Assembly: GCA_910575605.1 (NCBI GenBank) | Contig: CAJTEW010000020.1 | Span: 1-60,861 of the forward strand | Direction of reading: 5' to 3' | DNA length: 60,861 bases | Origin: Lachnospiraceae bacterium | GTDB taxonomy: Bacteria; Bacillota; Clostridia; Lachnospirales; Lachnospiraceae | Shown here: positions 1 to 7,912 of the stretch, piece after piece | How the letters are laid out: the number at the start of each line of letters is the position of its first letter | Position numbering within the stretch: the first letter of the stretch is position 1 | Made by a program: the position numbers and the translations under genes | Notes under the pieces: generated by a model | Database searches by the model: none | Told to the model about the DNA's origin: nothing | What the model saw: only the letters and a program-made list of their open reading frames with translations

Positions 1-38
1 ATTACCATCTGGATCTGCCCGTTTTGCCTTCCCATCAT
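1..38 (-). CDS. 5' end of a probable IS1182-like transposase (partial, runs off the window)
   Basis: Only the first 12 codons are inside the window. Read on the minus strand from the ATG at 38 they give MMGRQNGQIQMV, preceded by a good ribosome site (GGAGG near 49-53). From memory, IS1182-family transposases often begin with MMG followed by a Gln-rich stretch and a hydrophobic residue, so this looks like the start of such a transposase. The assignment rests on very few residues. The sequence left of the window would settle it. Confidence 0.4.
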   Translation of the reverse strand, partial: MMGRQNGQIQMV

Positions 39-236
39 AAAAAGTGACCTCCTGTAATTGGATACAATAAGTATACCATACAACAGGTCATTTTTCTTTA
101 GTTTGTCAACAGGTCCTAATCTAATCTGTAAATTTTTATTTAATGTTCATACAGGACTTTACATTTGCTGAAAACTCTTCTGGAAAATGCTTCCAAAGTA
201 TGCAGCAGCACAATTTATTAAAGAAGGGGAATTGCC
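39..236. other. Intergenic region upstream of the TetR gene, possibly the end of an insertion sequence
   Basis: A-T rich, with no ORF. It carries a short direct repeat CAACAGGTC near 81-90 and 106-115 and a TTGTCAACAGG block that could belong to the terminal repeat of the element whose transposase starts at 38. The exact end of the element cannot be placed without its other end. The last part carries the ribosome site AAGGGGAA of the TetR gene. Confidence 0.3.
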
Positions 237-815
237 ATGAAACGGGAAATTTCATTAATGAAGCATATACTGGGAAAAAATTTTACAAAAAGAAACCGCT
301 TCACCAGACAGTGTATCGGTGAAGCGATGATTGCTTTAATGCAGGATAAAGATTACGAAGAAATTACAGTTTCTGATATCGTAAAGCGGGCCGGTGTGTC
401 ACGCATGACATTTTACCATTACTTCCAGTCCAAAACCGATGCCCTTAATAACTATCTCCATGAGATAATCGAATGCTATTTAGAGGAATGCAGCCGCTCT
501 CTCGGCGTTAATAATTTCTATGATGCTGCCCATGTGCGCCATGCTTTTTTATTCTTTGACCAGTATTCTGAATTTTTCCTTACACTGGCAGGGGCAAACC
601 TCCATTCACTAATGATACAGGCTATCAATGACTATATGATACGATTCGTGGATCCGGTCTATCCCCGCTCCCTTTACGAACTCTACTATTATGGTGGAGC
701 ACTGCTTAATATCTTTCTGAAATGGGAGGAAGATGGAAAGGTTGAATCCGTAGACGCAATTGTAGGGGTTATCTGCCACTGCTGCCACATTCCAGCCTCT
801 TTGGGGACGGGGTAA
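237..815 (+). CDS. TetR/AcrR family transcriptional regulator, C-terminus formed by a repeat
   Basis: A 192-residue TetR-type repressor. The DNA-binding helix-turn-helix is at about residues 27-66 (ITVSDIVKRAGVSRMTFYHY is a typical recognition region). The rest is an all-helical ligand-binding and dimerisation domain with no recognisable ligand signature. AAGGGGAA lies 5-6 bases before the ATG. The final residues (SLGTG and the TAA stop) are read from the left arm of the hairpin repeat at 803-879, so the original C-terminus may have been replaced or shortened by insertion. It converges on the GH13 gene. Its target is unknown; TetR proteins usually control themselves and an adjacent transporter, but none is next to it here. 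Confidence 0.85.
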   Translation: MKREISLMKHILGKNFTKRNRFTRQCIGEAMIALMQDKDYEEITVSDIVKRAGVSRMTFYHYFQSKTDALNNYLHEIIECYLEECSRSLGVNNFYDAAHVRHAFLFFDQYSEFFLTLAGANLHSLMIQAINDYMIRFVDPVYPRSLYELYYYGGALLNIFLKWEEDGKVESVDAIVGVICHCCHIPASLGTG

Positions 816-879
816 AATTCAAAAGTGCCTGTCCCCAAAGAGGCTGGGGACAGGCACTTTTGAATTTTACCCCGTCCCC
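803..879. repeat. Hairpin repeat copy 1 (subfamily A), 34-bp perfect arms
   Basis: Arms 803-836 and 846-879 are perfect reverse complements, separated by the 9-base loop AAAGAGGCT. Each arm begins GGGGACGGGGTAAAAT and ends CCTGTCCCC. The loop is also the reverse complement of the flanking AGCCTCTTT at 794-802, so 794-807 can instead pair with 832-845, a competing 14-bp hairpin. It separates the convergent TetR and GH13 genes and contains the TetR stop codon. There is no U-run, so it is not a standard intrinsic terminator, although the RNA hairpin would be very stable. Confidence 0.95.
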
Positions 880-887
880 GACTCATC

Positions 888-2555
888 TTAATATAACACC
901 GCCGCGCATTCATACGCCGCAAGCGTTACTGATTCCTCAAGCGTGTCCCTTCCATAATTGGAAATCAGCACTCTTCCCACACACCCTTTTAAGTCTTGCG
1001 GAATTTCCCAGACAATTTCCTTTTCTGTAAAATTACATACGACTAAAAGCTTCTGTCCTTCATAAGAACGCGTGTATACATATAATTCCCTGCTGTCCGG
1101 CAGAAGGAGCTCATAATCTCCATACACAATAATCTCATACTCCTTGCGAAGCCTTATAAGCTTCTGGTAATAATGGAAAACAGAATCTTCTCTCTCCATC
1201 TGTTCCTTTGCATTAATTTCTTTATAATTGGGATTCACGGCTATCCACGGCGTACCCGACGTAAAGCCTGCATAGGAACTGTCATCCCACTGCATGGGTG
1301 TCCTTGCGTTGTCTCTCCCTTTATAGCTGATATAGTCAAACATCTCCTCCGGCGCTATGATTCCCTTTTCTGTTAGTTCATAATACGCATTGATACTCTC
1401 AATATCACGGAACTCCTCCATGGACGTAAATGGGTAATTTGTCATGCCAAGCTCCTCCCCCTGGTAGATGTAAGGGGTTCCCTGCATCATATGAAGACAG
1501 GTGCCAAGGAGCTTTGCCGAACGTTCGCGGTACTTCGGGCTGTCATTTCCGATGCGGGACAGCATCCTAGGCTGATCATGGTTACACCAGTAAAGACTGT
1601 TCCAAGCTTTGCCGGCAAGCTCTGTCTGCCATTTACTCATGACAGCTTTAAGCTCTGGCAGACGGATTTTATTATGATTCCACTTAAAGCTCTCACCCCC
1701 GTCCAGATCCACATGTTCGAACTGAAATACCATATTCAGCTCTGTCCCTTCAGAGGATGCATATTTTTTCGCCTCCTCTACCGTAACGCCGGAACATTCC
1801 CCTACTGTAATAAGATCGTATTTTGAGAGGACCTTACGATTCATCTCCTGCAGGTATTCGTGTACATGAGGCCCATTGGCACAGCCCGGGTCGCCATAAC
1901 CGCTTTGTCCCACCTCTCCGTCCTGAAAATCCGGCTTCTTAGAGATAAGGCTTATCACATCCATACGGAAACCGTCAATTCCTTTCTCACACCACCAGTT
2001 CATCATGTCGAATACTTCTTTTCTCACTTTCTGATTATCCCAGTTAAGGTCCGGCTGTTTTGGAGAAAACAGATGCAGGAAATACTGTCCGCTTCCTTCA
2101 TCATATTTCCATGCAGAACCCCCGAAGCAGGAACCCCAGTTGTTAGGTTCTTTCCCATTTTTTCCATCTCTCCATATGTAGTAATCCCGGTAAGGATTAT
2201 CTTTTGACTTCCTGCTTTCCACAAACCATGCATGCTCATCAGAGGTATGGTTCACAACCAAGTCCATCATAATCTTAATCCCCAGACTATGTGCCCTAAA
2301 AAGCATACGGTCATAGTCCTCCATTGTCCCGAATTCCTCCATAATTGCTTTATAATCGCTGATATCGTATCCGTTATCATCATTGGGGGACTGATATACC
2401 GGCGACAGCCAGATTACGTCAATTCCCAATTCCTTTAAATATTCTAATTTACCTGTGATTCCGTTCAAATCTCCAATTCCGTCCCCATTACTGTCACAGA
2501 AGCTCCTTGGATATATCTGATATACTACGCTTTCTTTCCACCATGTCTTTTCCAT
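888..2555 (-). CDS. GH13 alpha-glucosidase, probable oligo-1,6-glucosidase
   Basis: A 555-residue cytoplasmic (no signal peptide) alpha-amylase-family glucosidase cutting glucose from short alpha-glucosides. The GH13 conserved regions are present in order: DLVVNHTS (98-105), GFRMDV with nucleophile Asp199, VGECSG with acid/base Glu253, and NHDQPR with Asp327. The residue after the nucleophile is Val200; in Bacillus enzymes Val there is linked to alpha-1,6 activity and Thr to alpha-1,4 activity, so isomaltose-type substrates are favoured. Length matches the family (about 555-560). AGGAGG stands before the ATG. It is the last gene of the minus-strand regulatory half of the sugar locus and stops 8 bp from repeat copy 1. 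Trehalose-6-phosphate hydrolase is a close relative, but no PTS transporter is nearby. Confidence 0.9.
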   Translation of the reverse strand: MEKTWWKESVVYQIYPRSFCDSNGDGIGDLNGITGKLEYLKELGIDVIWLSPVYQSPNDDNGYDISDYKAIMEEFGTMEDYDRMLFRAHSLGIKIMMDLVVNHTSDEHAWFVESRKSKDNPYRDYYIWRDGKNGKEPNNWGSCFGGSAWKYDEGSGQYFLHLFSPKQPDLNWDNQKVRKEVFDMMNWWCEKGIDGFRMDVISLISKKPDFQDGEVGQSGYGDPGCANGPHVHEYLQEMNRKVLSKYDLITVGECSGVTVEEAKKYASSEGTELNMVFQFEHVDLDGGESFKWNHNKIRLPELKAVMSKWQTELAGKAWNSLYWCNHDQPRMLSRIGNDSPKYRERSAKLLGTCLHMMQGTPYIYQGEELGMTNYPFTSMEEFRDIESINAYYELTEKGIIAPEEMFDYISYKGRDNARTPMQWDDSSYAGFTSGTPWIAVNPNYKEINAKEQMEREDSVFHYYQKLIRLRKEYEIIVYGDYELLLPDSRELYVYTRSYEGQKLLVVCNFTEKEIVWEIPQDLKGCVGRVLISNYGRDTLEESVTLAAYECAAVLY

Positions 2556-2585
2556 ACTTTTCCTCCTAAATCTATAAAAATCAGA

Positions 2586-3416
2586 TTATTGAAACAATTC
2601 CTGCATAACTCTCTCCCGGCATCTCTGCCGATATTCACTAGGGGATATGCCATAAACACCTTTAAATGCACGGGAAAAATGCAGAAGGTTGGGATAGCCT
2701 ACTAAAGCTCCTACATCACCCACCGGCATATTGCCTGTCCGAAGCTCTGCCGCAGCCTTTTCCATCCGAAACCTGATTAAAAACTGCTGCGGGGACTGTC
2801 CGGTAACAGATTTAAAAACTTTTCCGAAATAGCTTCTGTCCAGCCAGCACCGTCTTGCCAGCTCCTCAACTGATATATGTCTGGAATAATTCTGCTCAAT
2901 ATACCGGACTGCCCCCTCTACATAGGTTTCACTGTTTTTTCCTCCCGTCGTCTGTCCCTTAAATCGGCATGTCCTTACAAGGCAATCCATAAATAGATAC
3001 AGATGCCCTGTCATTTTAAGAGGACATTCCTCCCCGCTTTTTATGAGCTCCAGCATACACTGAAAAAGCATGTCTCCCTGCTCAGGCTCCTCTGGCATAT
3101 ATACCGGCTGGTTTTCCGTCAAACCGGAAAGCTTTGTATACTCTCCTGCTCTTAAACCTCCAAATTCGATCCATACGAAATCCCAGCTTCCCTCCGGGAA
3201 AACCTTCATGTCTTTTCCCTTTCCCGGTTCTACTAAAAATCCCATCCTTTCGGACAATGTGTAGACAAGAGTTTCTTTTTTCTCTTTTTCTACCCGCAAA
3301 ACTCCTTTTCCTGAAACAATGTAACAAAAAAGATAATGACCGCCAGATTCATACTGCTTTATCTCCCACGGACATTGCTTTTTTTCATACCCGCATCGAT
3401 AGATCAATAAATCCAT
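2586..3416 (-). CDS. AraC family transcriptional regulator (first paralogue)
   Basis: About 276 residues: an N-terminal cupin-like sugar-sensing domain and a C-terminal double helix-turn-helix of about 100 residues (ISVEELARRCWLDRSYFGKV, then GALVGYPNLLHFSRAFKG and GISPSEYRQR). The start at 3416 is chosen because its AAGGAG is 11 bases upstream and the protein then aligns with the second AraC gene at 4654-5508 (MDLxIYxxGYEK); the longer ORF would begin with a GTG overlapping the ribosome site. It is transcribed toward the glucosidase gene 30 bp away, probably in one unit. Two LacI-type palindromes stand upstream. Likely an activator for this sugar locus. Confidence 0.9.
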   Translation of the reverse strand: MDLLIYRCGYEKKQCPWEIKQYESGGHYLFCYIVSGKGVLRVEKEKKETLVYTLSERMGFLVEPGKGKDMKVFPEGSWDFVWIEFGGLRAGEYTKLSGLTENQPVYMPEEPEQGDMLFQCMLELIKSGEECPLKMTGHLYLFMDCLVRTCRFKGQTTGGKNSETYVEGAVRYIEQNYSRHISVEELARRCWLDRSYFGKVFKSVTGQSPQQFLIRFRMEKAAAELRTGNMPVGDVGALVGYPNLLHFSRAFKGVYGISPSEYRQRCRERVMQELFQ

Positions 3417-3495
3417 AAAGCTTACCACTCCTTAATTTGTATTTAATTGTGCAGTCCTTTGAACATAAGAAGTTCAATACGCATACGTCAATCAG

Positions 3496-3570
3496 GTTTT
3501 GCGCATAACTATTTTCTAGCTAGGATTATAGCTAAAATAAATACATCTTTCAAGAGGTTTTGCGCAAAAC
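3496..3570. promoter_or_regulatory. Pair of LacI-type operator palindromes
   Basis: GTTTTGCGCAAAAC (3557-3570) is a perfect 14-bp palindrome with the central CG typical of LacI-family operators. GTTTTGCGCATAAC (3496-3509) matches it at 13 of 14 positions. Their centres are 61 bp apart, near six DNA turns, which would allow a tetrameric repressor to loop the DNA. They lie between the LacI gene and the AraC/glucosidase pair. A third TGCGCA core (5556-5561) precedes the divergent transport operon. Confidence 0.7.
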
Positions 3571-3609
3571 GTCACATTACACAATACCGGAAACAGAGTT
3601 TTATTCAAT

Positions 3610-4620
3610 TTACCTGTTTTTTACAGAATCACGAAGAACGAGAGTTACCGGAAGACGTTCTGTCATAGATATTTTCCGTTCCCCTTGTATAAATGCAAGG
3701 AGCTTCCTCACCGCATGCTCCGCCTTCCTCTCTACATCCTGGTGCACCGTAGTAAGCAGCGGCCTGCACATTACGGCGCTTTCTGTATCGTCAAACCCTG
3801 CCACTGACAAATCCTCCGGGACAGAGATTCCCATGTCTCTTAAAACTGCCATTGCTTCCACCGCATAATAATCAGAGGCAAAAAACAAGGCATCATATTC
3901 AGACGCAAGCTGTGCAAGATATTTCCTGTAATACTCCCTTCTTGTCCTTCTCTCCTCTGGAATTATTATATGCCGCACACATGCATCTTTAACACCATAA
4001 TCTTCATGTGCCTTACATACGCCCTTCCAGCGCTCATGATCCACACCCACGTCATTGTCTGCCACAAATCCAATCTTTCTGTGGCCTGTATCCAGCAGAT
4101 ATTTTGTCATAAGGGCGCCGCCGCCTTTATCGTCAAGCCCTACATTTGCCATTCTTTCGTCGTCATAATATACGTCAATAGACACTATAGGCACCTTACA
4201 GCTCCCCTGGAGCCTTAGGTTATCTCCTGTGCCAAAACCAATTGTAATCAGTCCTTCCACATTCCAGGTAGCTGCAAACTGAATACCTTCCTCAGGTGTT
4301 GCTGTAAAATGCAAAAGCATATAGTAATTCCTTTCGTAAATTTCCCGCTCCAGTGAGCGCAGCAGTATATTGGCAAAAGGGTGGCCTTCTACACAGCGTT
4401 TTTCTCCTCCTGGCTCCGCCACAAGAATACCGATAACCCGGGTACTTCCTCCAGCCAGCATTCTCGCTCCCATGCTGGGGATATATTCCCTGTCCTTTAA
4501 AAGCTTTTCAATTCTTTTTACTGTTTCCCCAGACACTTTTTTACGGTTGCCGTGAATCACATTTGACACAGTCGTAGGGCTTACCCCGGCTTCCCTTGCA
4601 ATATCCTTTATACGTATCAT
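3610..4620 (-). CDS. LacI family transcriptional regulator
   Basis: About 336 residues. An N-terminal LacI helix-turn-helix (IKDIAREAGVSPTTVSNVIH) with hinge helix is followed by a periplasmic-binding-protein-like sugar-sensing domain ending in the usual LPVTLVLRDS strand. The start at 4620 (MIRIKDIA) is preferred: it is an ATG with GGAAGG just upstream, whereas the longer ORF starts with GTG inside that ribosome site. The gene lies between the two AraC paralogues, all on the minus strand. It is the natural candidate to bind the TGCGCA-centred palindromes at 3496-3570, probably repressing the locus until an alpha-galactoside or alpha-glucoside is bound. Confidence 0.92.
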   Translation of the reverse strand: MIRIKDIAREAGVSPTTVSNVIHGNRKKVSGETVKRIEKLLKDREYIPSMGARMLAGGSTRVIGILVAEPGGEKRCVEGHPFANILLRSLEREIYERNYYMLLHFTATPEEGIQFAATWNVEGLITIGFGTGDNLRLQGSCKVPIVSIDVYYDDERMANVGLDDKGGGALMTKYLLDTGHRKIGFVADNDVGVDHERWKGVCKAHEDYGVKDACVRHIIIPEERRTRREYYRKYLAQLASEYDALFFASDYYAVEAMAVLRDMGISVPEDLSVAGFDDTESAVMCRPLLTTVHQDVERKAEHAVRKLLAFIQGERKISMTERLPVTLVLRDSVKNR

Positions 4621-4653
4621 CTGTCCTTCCACCTTTTTATTTTTTCATTCTTA

Positions 4654-5508
4654 TTATCTGTCTATTATTTTATTCTTCTGCCTGTACTCTCTGGGAGACA
4701 TACCATATACCCCTTTAAAGGCCCGGGAAAAATGCAGAAGATTCGGATAACCTACAGAATTACCTATATCACTGACTGAATCGTTGCCGACAATCAAAGC
4801 GTCCGCCGCTTTTGTCATACGGTACCGGATAAGAAAATCCTGGGGAGACTGGCCAACTACCTTTTTAAATACCTTCCCAAAATAGCTTCTGTCCAGCTGA
4901 CATTTTTTTGCAACATCTTCTATTGTGATATTTTTATCATAGTTATGCTCGATATATACAACCGCTTCTCTTGCATAGAACTCGCTTAGCTTCCCGCCCT
5001 GAAGCTGTTTTTTCGAGGACGAGTACTTAATGAGGGCATCTACGAAAAGATACAGGTTTCCAATGAGTTCTATAGAGGACGCATTCTGACTCTTTACAAT
5101 GGTCATCATCCGATCCTGTATGATTTTTCCATATTCCAAATCGGAAGGAGAATATACCGGATTCTTATAGGAAATGCCTGCAAGCTCCACATACTCCTTT
5201 GCCCGCAGGCCTCCGAATTCTATCCAGACATATTCCCAGGGCTGCGCCTTATCTGCATAATAGGTATTCACATATCCTGGCTCAATAAGAAAGCCGTTTC
5301 CTGCGCCAATATGATAGTAGCTGGTATTATCTTTTTCATCATTAGCGTGAAGGCTTCCTTTCCCTGAAATTACATAATGGAACAGATAGTTATTCCTTAC
5401 GTAAGGCCCAAAAGAATGGAGCGGTTCACACTTTTCATACCCATATTGGTATATTGTAAGGTCCATAAACCGCTCGTCCTGAAATACCGAAAATAAATGA
5501 TTGATCAT
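4654..5508 (-). CDS. AraC family transcriptional regulator (second paralogue)
   Basis: A 284-residue AraC protein with the same architecture as the product of 2586-3416: sensing domain, then the double helix-turn-helix (ITIEDVAKKCQLDRSYFGKV; GNSVGYPNLLHFSRAFKG). Long identical stretches between the two, especially in the DNA-binding half, point to a duplication. The start at 5508 has AAAGGAG at ideal distance and gives 14 extra N-terminal residues relative to the first paralogue. It is divergent from the transport operon starting at 5778, so it is the likelier direct activator of that operon across the 269-bp intergenic region. Confidence 0.92.
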   Translation of the reverse strand: MINHLFSVFQDERFMDLTIYQYGYEKCEPLHSFGPYVRNNYLFHYVISGKGSLHANDEKDNTSYYHIGAGNGFLIEPGYVNTYYADKAQPWEYVWIEFGGLRAKEYVELAGISYKNPVYSPSDLEYGKIIQDRMMTIVKSQNASSIELIGNLYLFVDALIKYSSSKKQLQGGKLSEFYAREAVVYIEHNYDKNITIEDVAKKCQLDRSYFGKVFKKVVGQSPQDFLIRYRMTKAADALIVGNDSVSDIGNSVGYPNLLHFSRAFKGVYGMSPREYRQKNKIIDR

Positions 5509-5683
5509 AATGCGTCTCCTTTCCTTTCGCCTTCTATTGTCATTTTATCTAAAAATGCGCATCACTTTTTGTAAATTTTAACGAAAATTTATGTTTTCTT
5601 TATATTATATACCATAATACGTCTATACTTCAACATTTGCAACACAATCTAGCATTTTGATATATTTCAGACACATCTTCACA

Positions 5684-5712
5684 TTTACCTTCCTTCGTCA
5701 AACTGCTATTAT
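5684..5712 (+). promoter_or_regulatory. Predicted promoter of the sugar transport operon
   Basis: TTTACC (5684-5689), a 17-bp spacer, and TATTAT (5707-5712) preceded by TGC, an extended -10 box. It sits 66 bp before the first gene of the operon. The weak -35 and strong extended -10 fit a promoter needing an AraC activator. The upstream region contains a TGCGCA core (5556-5561) similar to the LacI-type operators. Confidence 0.5.
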
Positions 5713-5777
5713 TCTATGCAGAAATACACAATAATTCATGCAACTTACCAAAGCATGTAAAAAAGGAGAGGTGTGGA

Positions 5778-7061
5778 ATGAAAAAGAGATTTTTTGCCAC
5801 AGCGCTTGTGGCAGCAATGCTGATTGGGACCGTTCTTTCAGCCAGCGGATGCTCATCCGAAAGCTCAGACGGAAAAACCCATATCACCATGCTTCAGTAC
5901 AAGCCGGAAGCAGTAAAGGCTTTCGAGAAGATGGAAGCGGAATTCAATGCGACACATGATGATATCGTGCTTAAGATTGAATCTCCCAACGATGCCATGA
6001 CCGTACTGAAGACGCGTTTTATTAAGGAGGATGCACCGGATATTATCGGTATCGGCGGTGACGTAAACTTCTCAAACTTCCTTGACGCAGATATGCTTAT
6101 GGATATCTCGGACTTTGAAGGACTTTCACTGATTAAGCAGGCTTATCTGGACATCGACAAGAACCTTGAGTTTGTTCCGATGGATGGTGTGTATGCTGTT
6201 CCTTATGTAGCGAATGCTGCAGGCGTACTGTATAACCGAGAGATGTTTCAAGATAATGGCTGGGAAATTCCCACAACCTGGCAGGAATTTATGGACTTGT
6301 GTGAAGAGATCAAAGCATCCGGCCAGCAGCCGCTGTACTTTGGTTTTAAGGATGTGTGGACCTGTCTGGCACCATGGAATGCACTGGCCTGTGACCTTGC
6401 ACCTGCAGATGTCTGCCGTCAGGTAAACAAAGGCGAAACCAAATTTATCGACGAGTACCCGGAAGTAGCTGAAAAGATGCTTGAGCTTCTTGACCATGCA
6501 CAGAATGACCCCTTTGCTTACAACTACAATGACGCATGTACTGCTTTTGCAAACGGCGAATCCGCCATGTACTGTATTGGAAGCTACGCTGTTCCCCAGA
6601 TTCAGTCTGTAAACCCGGACATGGACATTGATTCCTTCGTTATGCCGGGATGTGACAATGAAAAAGACAATATCTTAAATTCAGGCGTTGACCTTCAGTT
6701 CTGCGTTACAAATGAATGTAAGAACAAAGAAGCGGCTTATGAAGTATTAAGTTTCCTGTTAGAGGATTCCACCATCCAGACTTATCTGGATGACCAGAAC
6801 GCTGTTCCGTGTAAGGACACAGAATTTAAGCTTTCACCAGCCCTTGACGGTATGCTTGATTATATCAACGAAGGCAGAGTGGTGGATTATCAGGATCACT
6901 ACTATCCGGCTGAAATGAGTGTTGATGCTCAGATTCAGACCTTCCTGTTAGACGGAAACGTAGAAAAGTTCCTCAACAAATTTGATACCGACTGGGTAAG
7001 ATACAACCGCGATATTATCCGTAAAGTACAGGAGTACGAAGAAAAGGGAGGTAATGAATAA
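5778..7061 (+). CDS. ABC transporter solute-binding lipoprotein for sugars (CUT1 type)
   Basis: A 427-residue extracellular sugar-binding protein anchored by lipid. It has a basic N-terminus, a hydrophobic stretch and a lipobox-like SASGC with Cys25 as the modified residue, followed by a Ser-rich linker. The remainder is the family-1 solute-binding fold with aromatic-rich sugar contacts. AAAGGAGAGG precedes the ATG at 5778; the ORF starting at 5738 in another frame is spurious. It is the first gene of an operon with two permeases and an alpha-galactosidase, so raffinose/melibiose-type oligosaccharides are the likely cargo. No ATPase gene is present, as is common for this family, which uses a shared MsmK-like ATPase encoded elsewhere. 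Confidence 0.92.
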   Translation: MKKRFFATALVAAMLIGTVLSASGCSSESSDGKTHITMLQYKPEAVKAFEKMEAEFNATHDDIVLKIESPNDAMTVLKTRFIKEDAPDIIGIGGDVNFSNFLDADMLMDISDFEGLSLIKQAYLDIDKNLEFVPMDGVYAVPYVANAAGVLYNREMFQDNGWEIPTTWQEFMDLCEEIKASGQQPLYFGFKDVWTCLAPWNALACDLAPADVCRQVNKGETKFIDEYPEVAEKMLELLDHAQNDPFAYNYNDACTAFANGESAMYCIGSYAVPQIQSVNPDMDIDSFVMPGCDNEKDNILNSGVDLQFCVTNECKNKEAAYEVLSFLLEDSTIQTYLDDQNAVPCKDTEFKLSPALDGMLDYINEGRVVDYQDHYYPAEMSVDAQIQTFLLDGNVEKFLNKFDTDWVRYNRDIIRKVQEYEEKGGNE

Positions 7062-7912
7062 TGAATAAAAAACTCAGCAGAAACCAGACCTTTTTATTAA
7101 TCACCGTTCCCGTGCTGGCACTGTTCTTCTGTTTTAATACTCTGCCGCTGATTAAGGGTCTTATGTACAGTTTTACGAACTTTAAAGGCTTCGGAAGCTA
7201 TGACTGGGTAGGCATGCGTAACTATGCCGACTTATTCACTGACGCACGTGTAGGAAAATCCTATCTGTTCACCTTTAAGTTTGCACTTGTTGCCACAATC
7301 CTTACAAATGTAATTGCCCTTCTTCTTGCACTGGGCTTAAACGGAAAGATTCGGGCAAAAAGCGCTTTAAGAGGCGTATACTTTGTACCGAGAATCTTGG
7401 GCGGACTGGTTGTTGGTTATATCTTCGGATATATTTTTACATACATCCTTCCTGCAATCACAGGCGGCTCCAGTATGCTTTCCAATACTGGCACAGCATG
7501 GATTGCCATCGTAATTGTTGCCGCTTGGCAGTCAATTGCACAGACAACTCTGATTTATATTTCCGGTCTGCAGACTGTACCGGAGGACGTATATGAGGCA
7601 GGCGCTATTGACGGCGCTACAGGATGGAAGAGCTTCAAGGAACTTACCTTCCCGCTCATCATCCCATTCTTCAGCATTAACATGGTACTCAGCATGAAAG
7701 ACTTCCTGATGGTATTCGACCAGATCATGGCTCTTACGAAGGGTGGTCCTGCACAGAGTACAGAGTCCATCTCCTACCTCATTTATAACAATGGTATGGG
7801 CGGAGGACAGTTTGGTTTCCAGAGTGCCAATGCGGTTATCTTCTTTATCGTCATTGTAGCGATCTCTGTATTCCAGCTTAATTTCACAGGAAAGAAGGAG
7901 GAACAGTTATAA
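7061..7912 (+). CDS. Sugar ABC transporter permease (MalF/MsmF type)
   Basis: A 283-residue membrane protein with about six helices. The cytoplasmic EAA loop that docks the ATPase is at about residues 179-200 (EAGAIDGATGWKSFKELTFP). The start codon overlaps the stop of the binding-protein gene (shared A at 7061), showing tight translational coupling, and GGAGG lies just upstream. With the product of 7912-8760 it forms the transmembrane channel of a CUT1 oligosaccharide importer. Confidence 0.93.
   Translation: MNKKLSRNQTFLLITVPVLALFFCFNTLPLIKGLMYSFTNFKGFGSYDWVGMRNYADLFTDARVGKSYLFTFKFALVATILTNVIALLLALGLNGKIRAKSALRGVYFVPRILGGLVVGYIFGYIFTYILPAITGGSSMLSNTGTAWIAIVIVAAWQSIAQTTLIYISGLQTVPEDVYEAGAIDGATGWKSFKELTFPLIIPFFSINMVLSMKDFLMVFDQIMALTKGGPAQSTESISYLIYNNGMGGGQFGFQSANAVIFFIVIVAISVFQLNFTGKKEEQL

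Noticed and set aside
803-879. Classification of the repeats as ordinary intrinsic terminators
   Set aside because: No U-run follows the stems, and stems of 33-38 bp with copy-specific middles are far longer than needed; termination may still occur as a side effect.
689-922. ORF through repeat copy 1 on the minus strand
   Set aside because: It only exists because the palindrome has few stops; it overlaps TetR and the glucosidase end.
5738-5959. ORF starting before the solute-binding protein gene
   Set aside because: Different frame inside a clear lipoprotein gene; the AAAGGAGAGG site fits the start at 5778.
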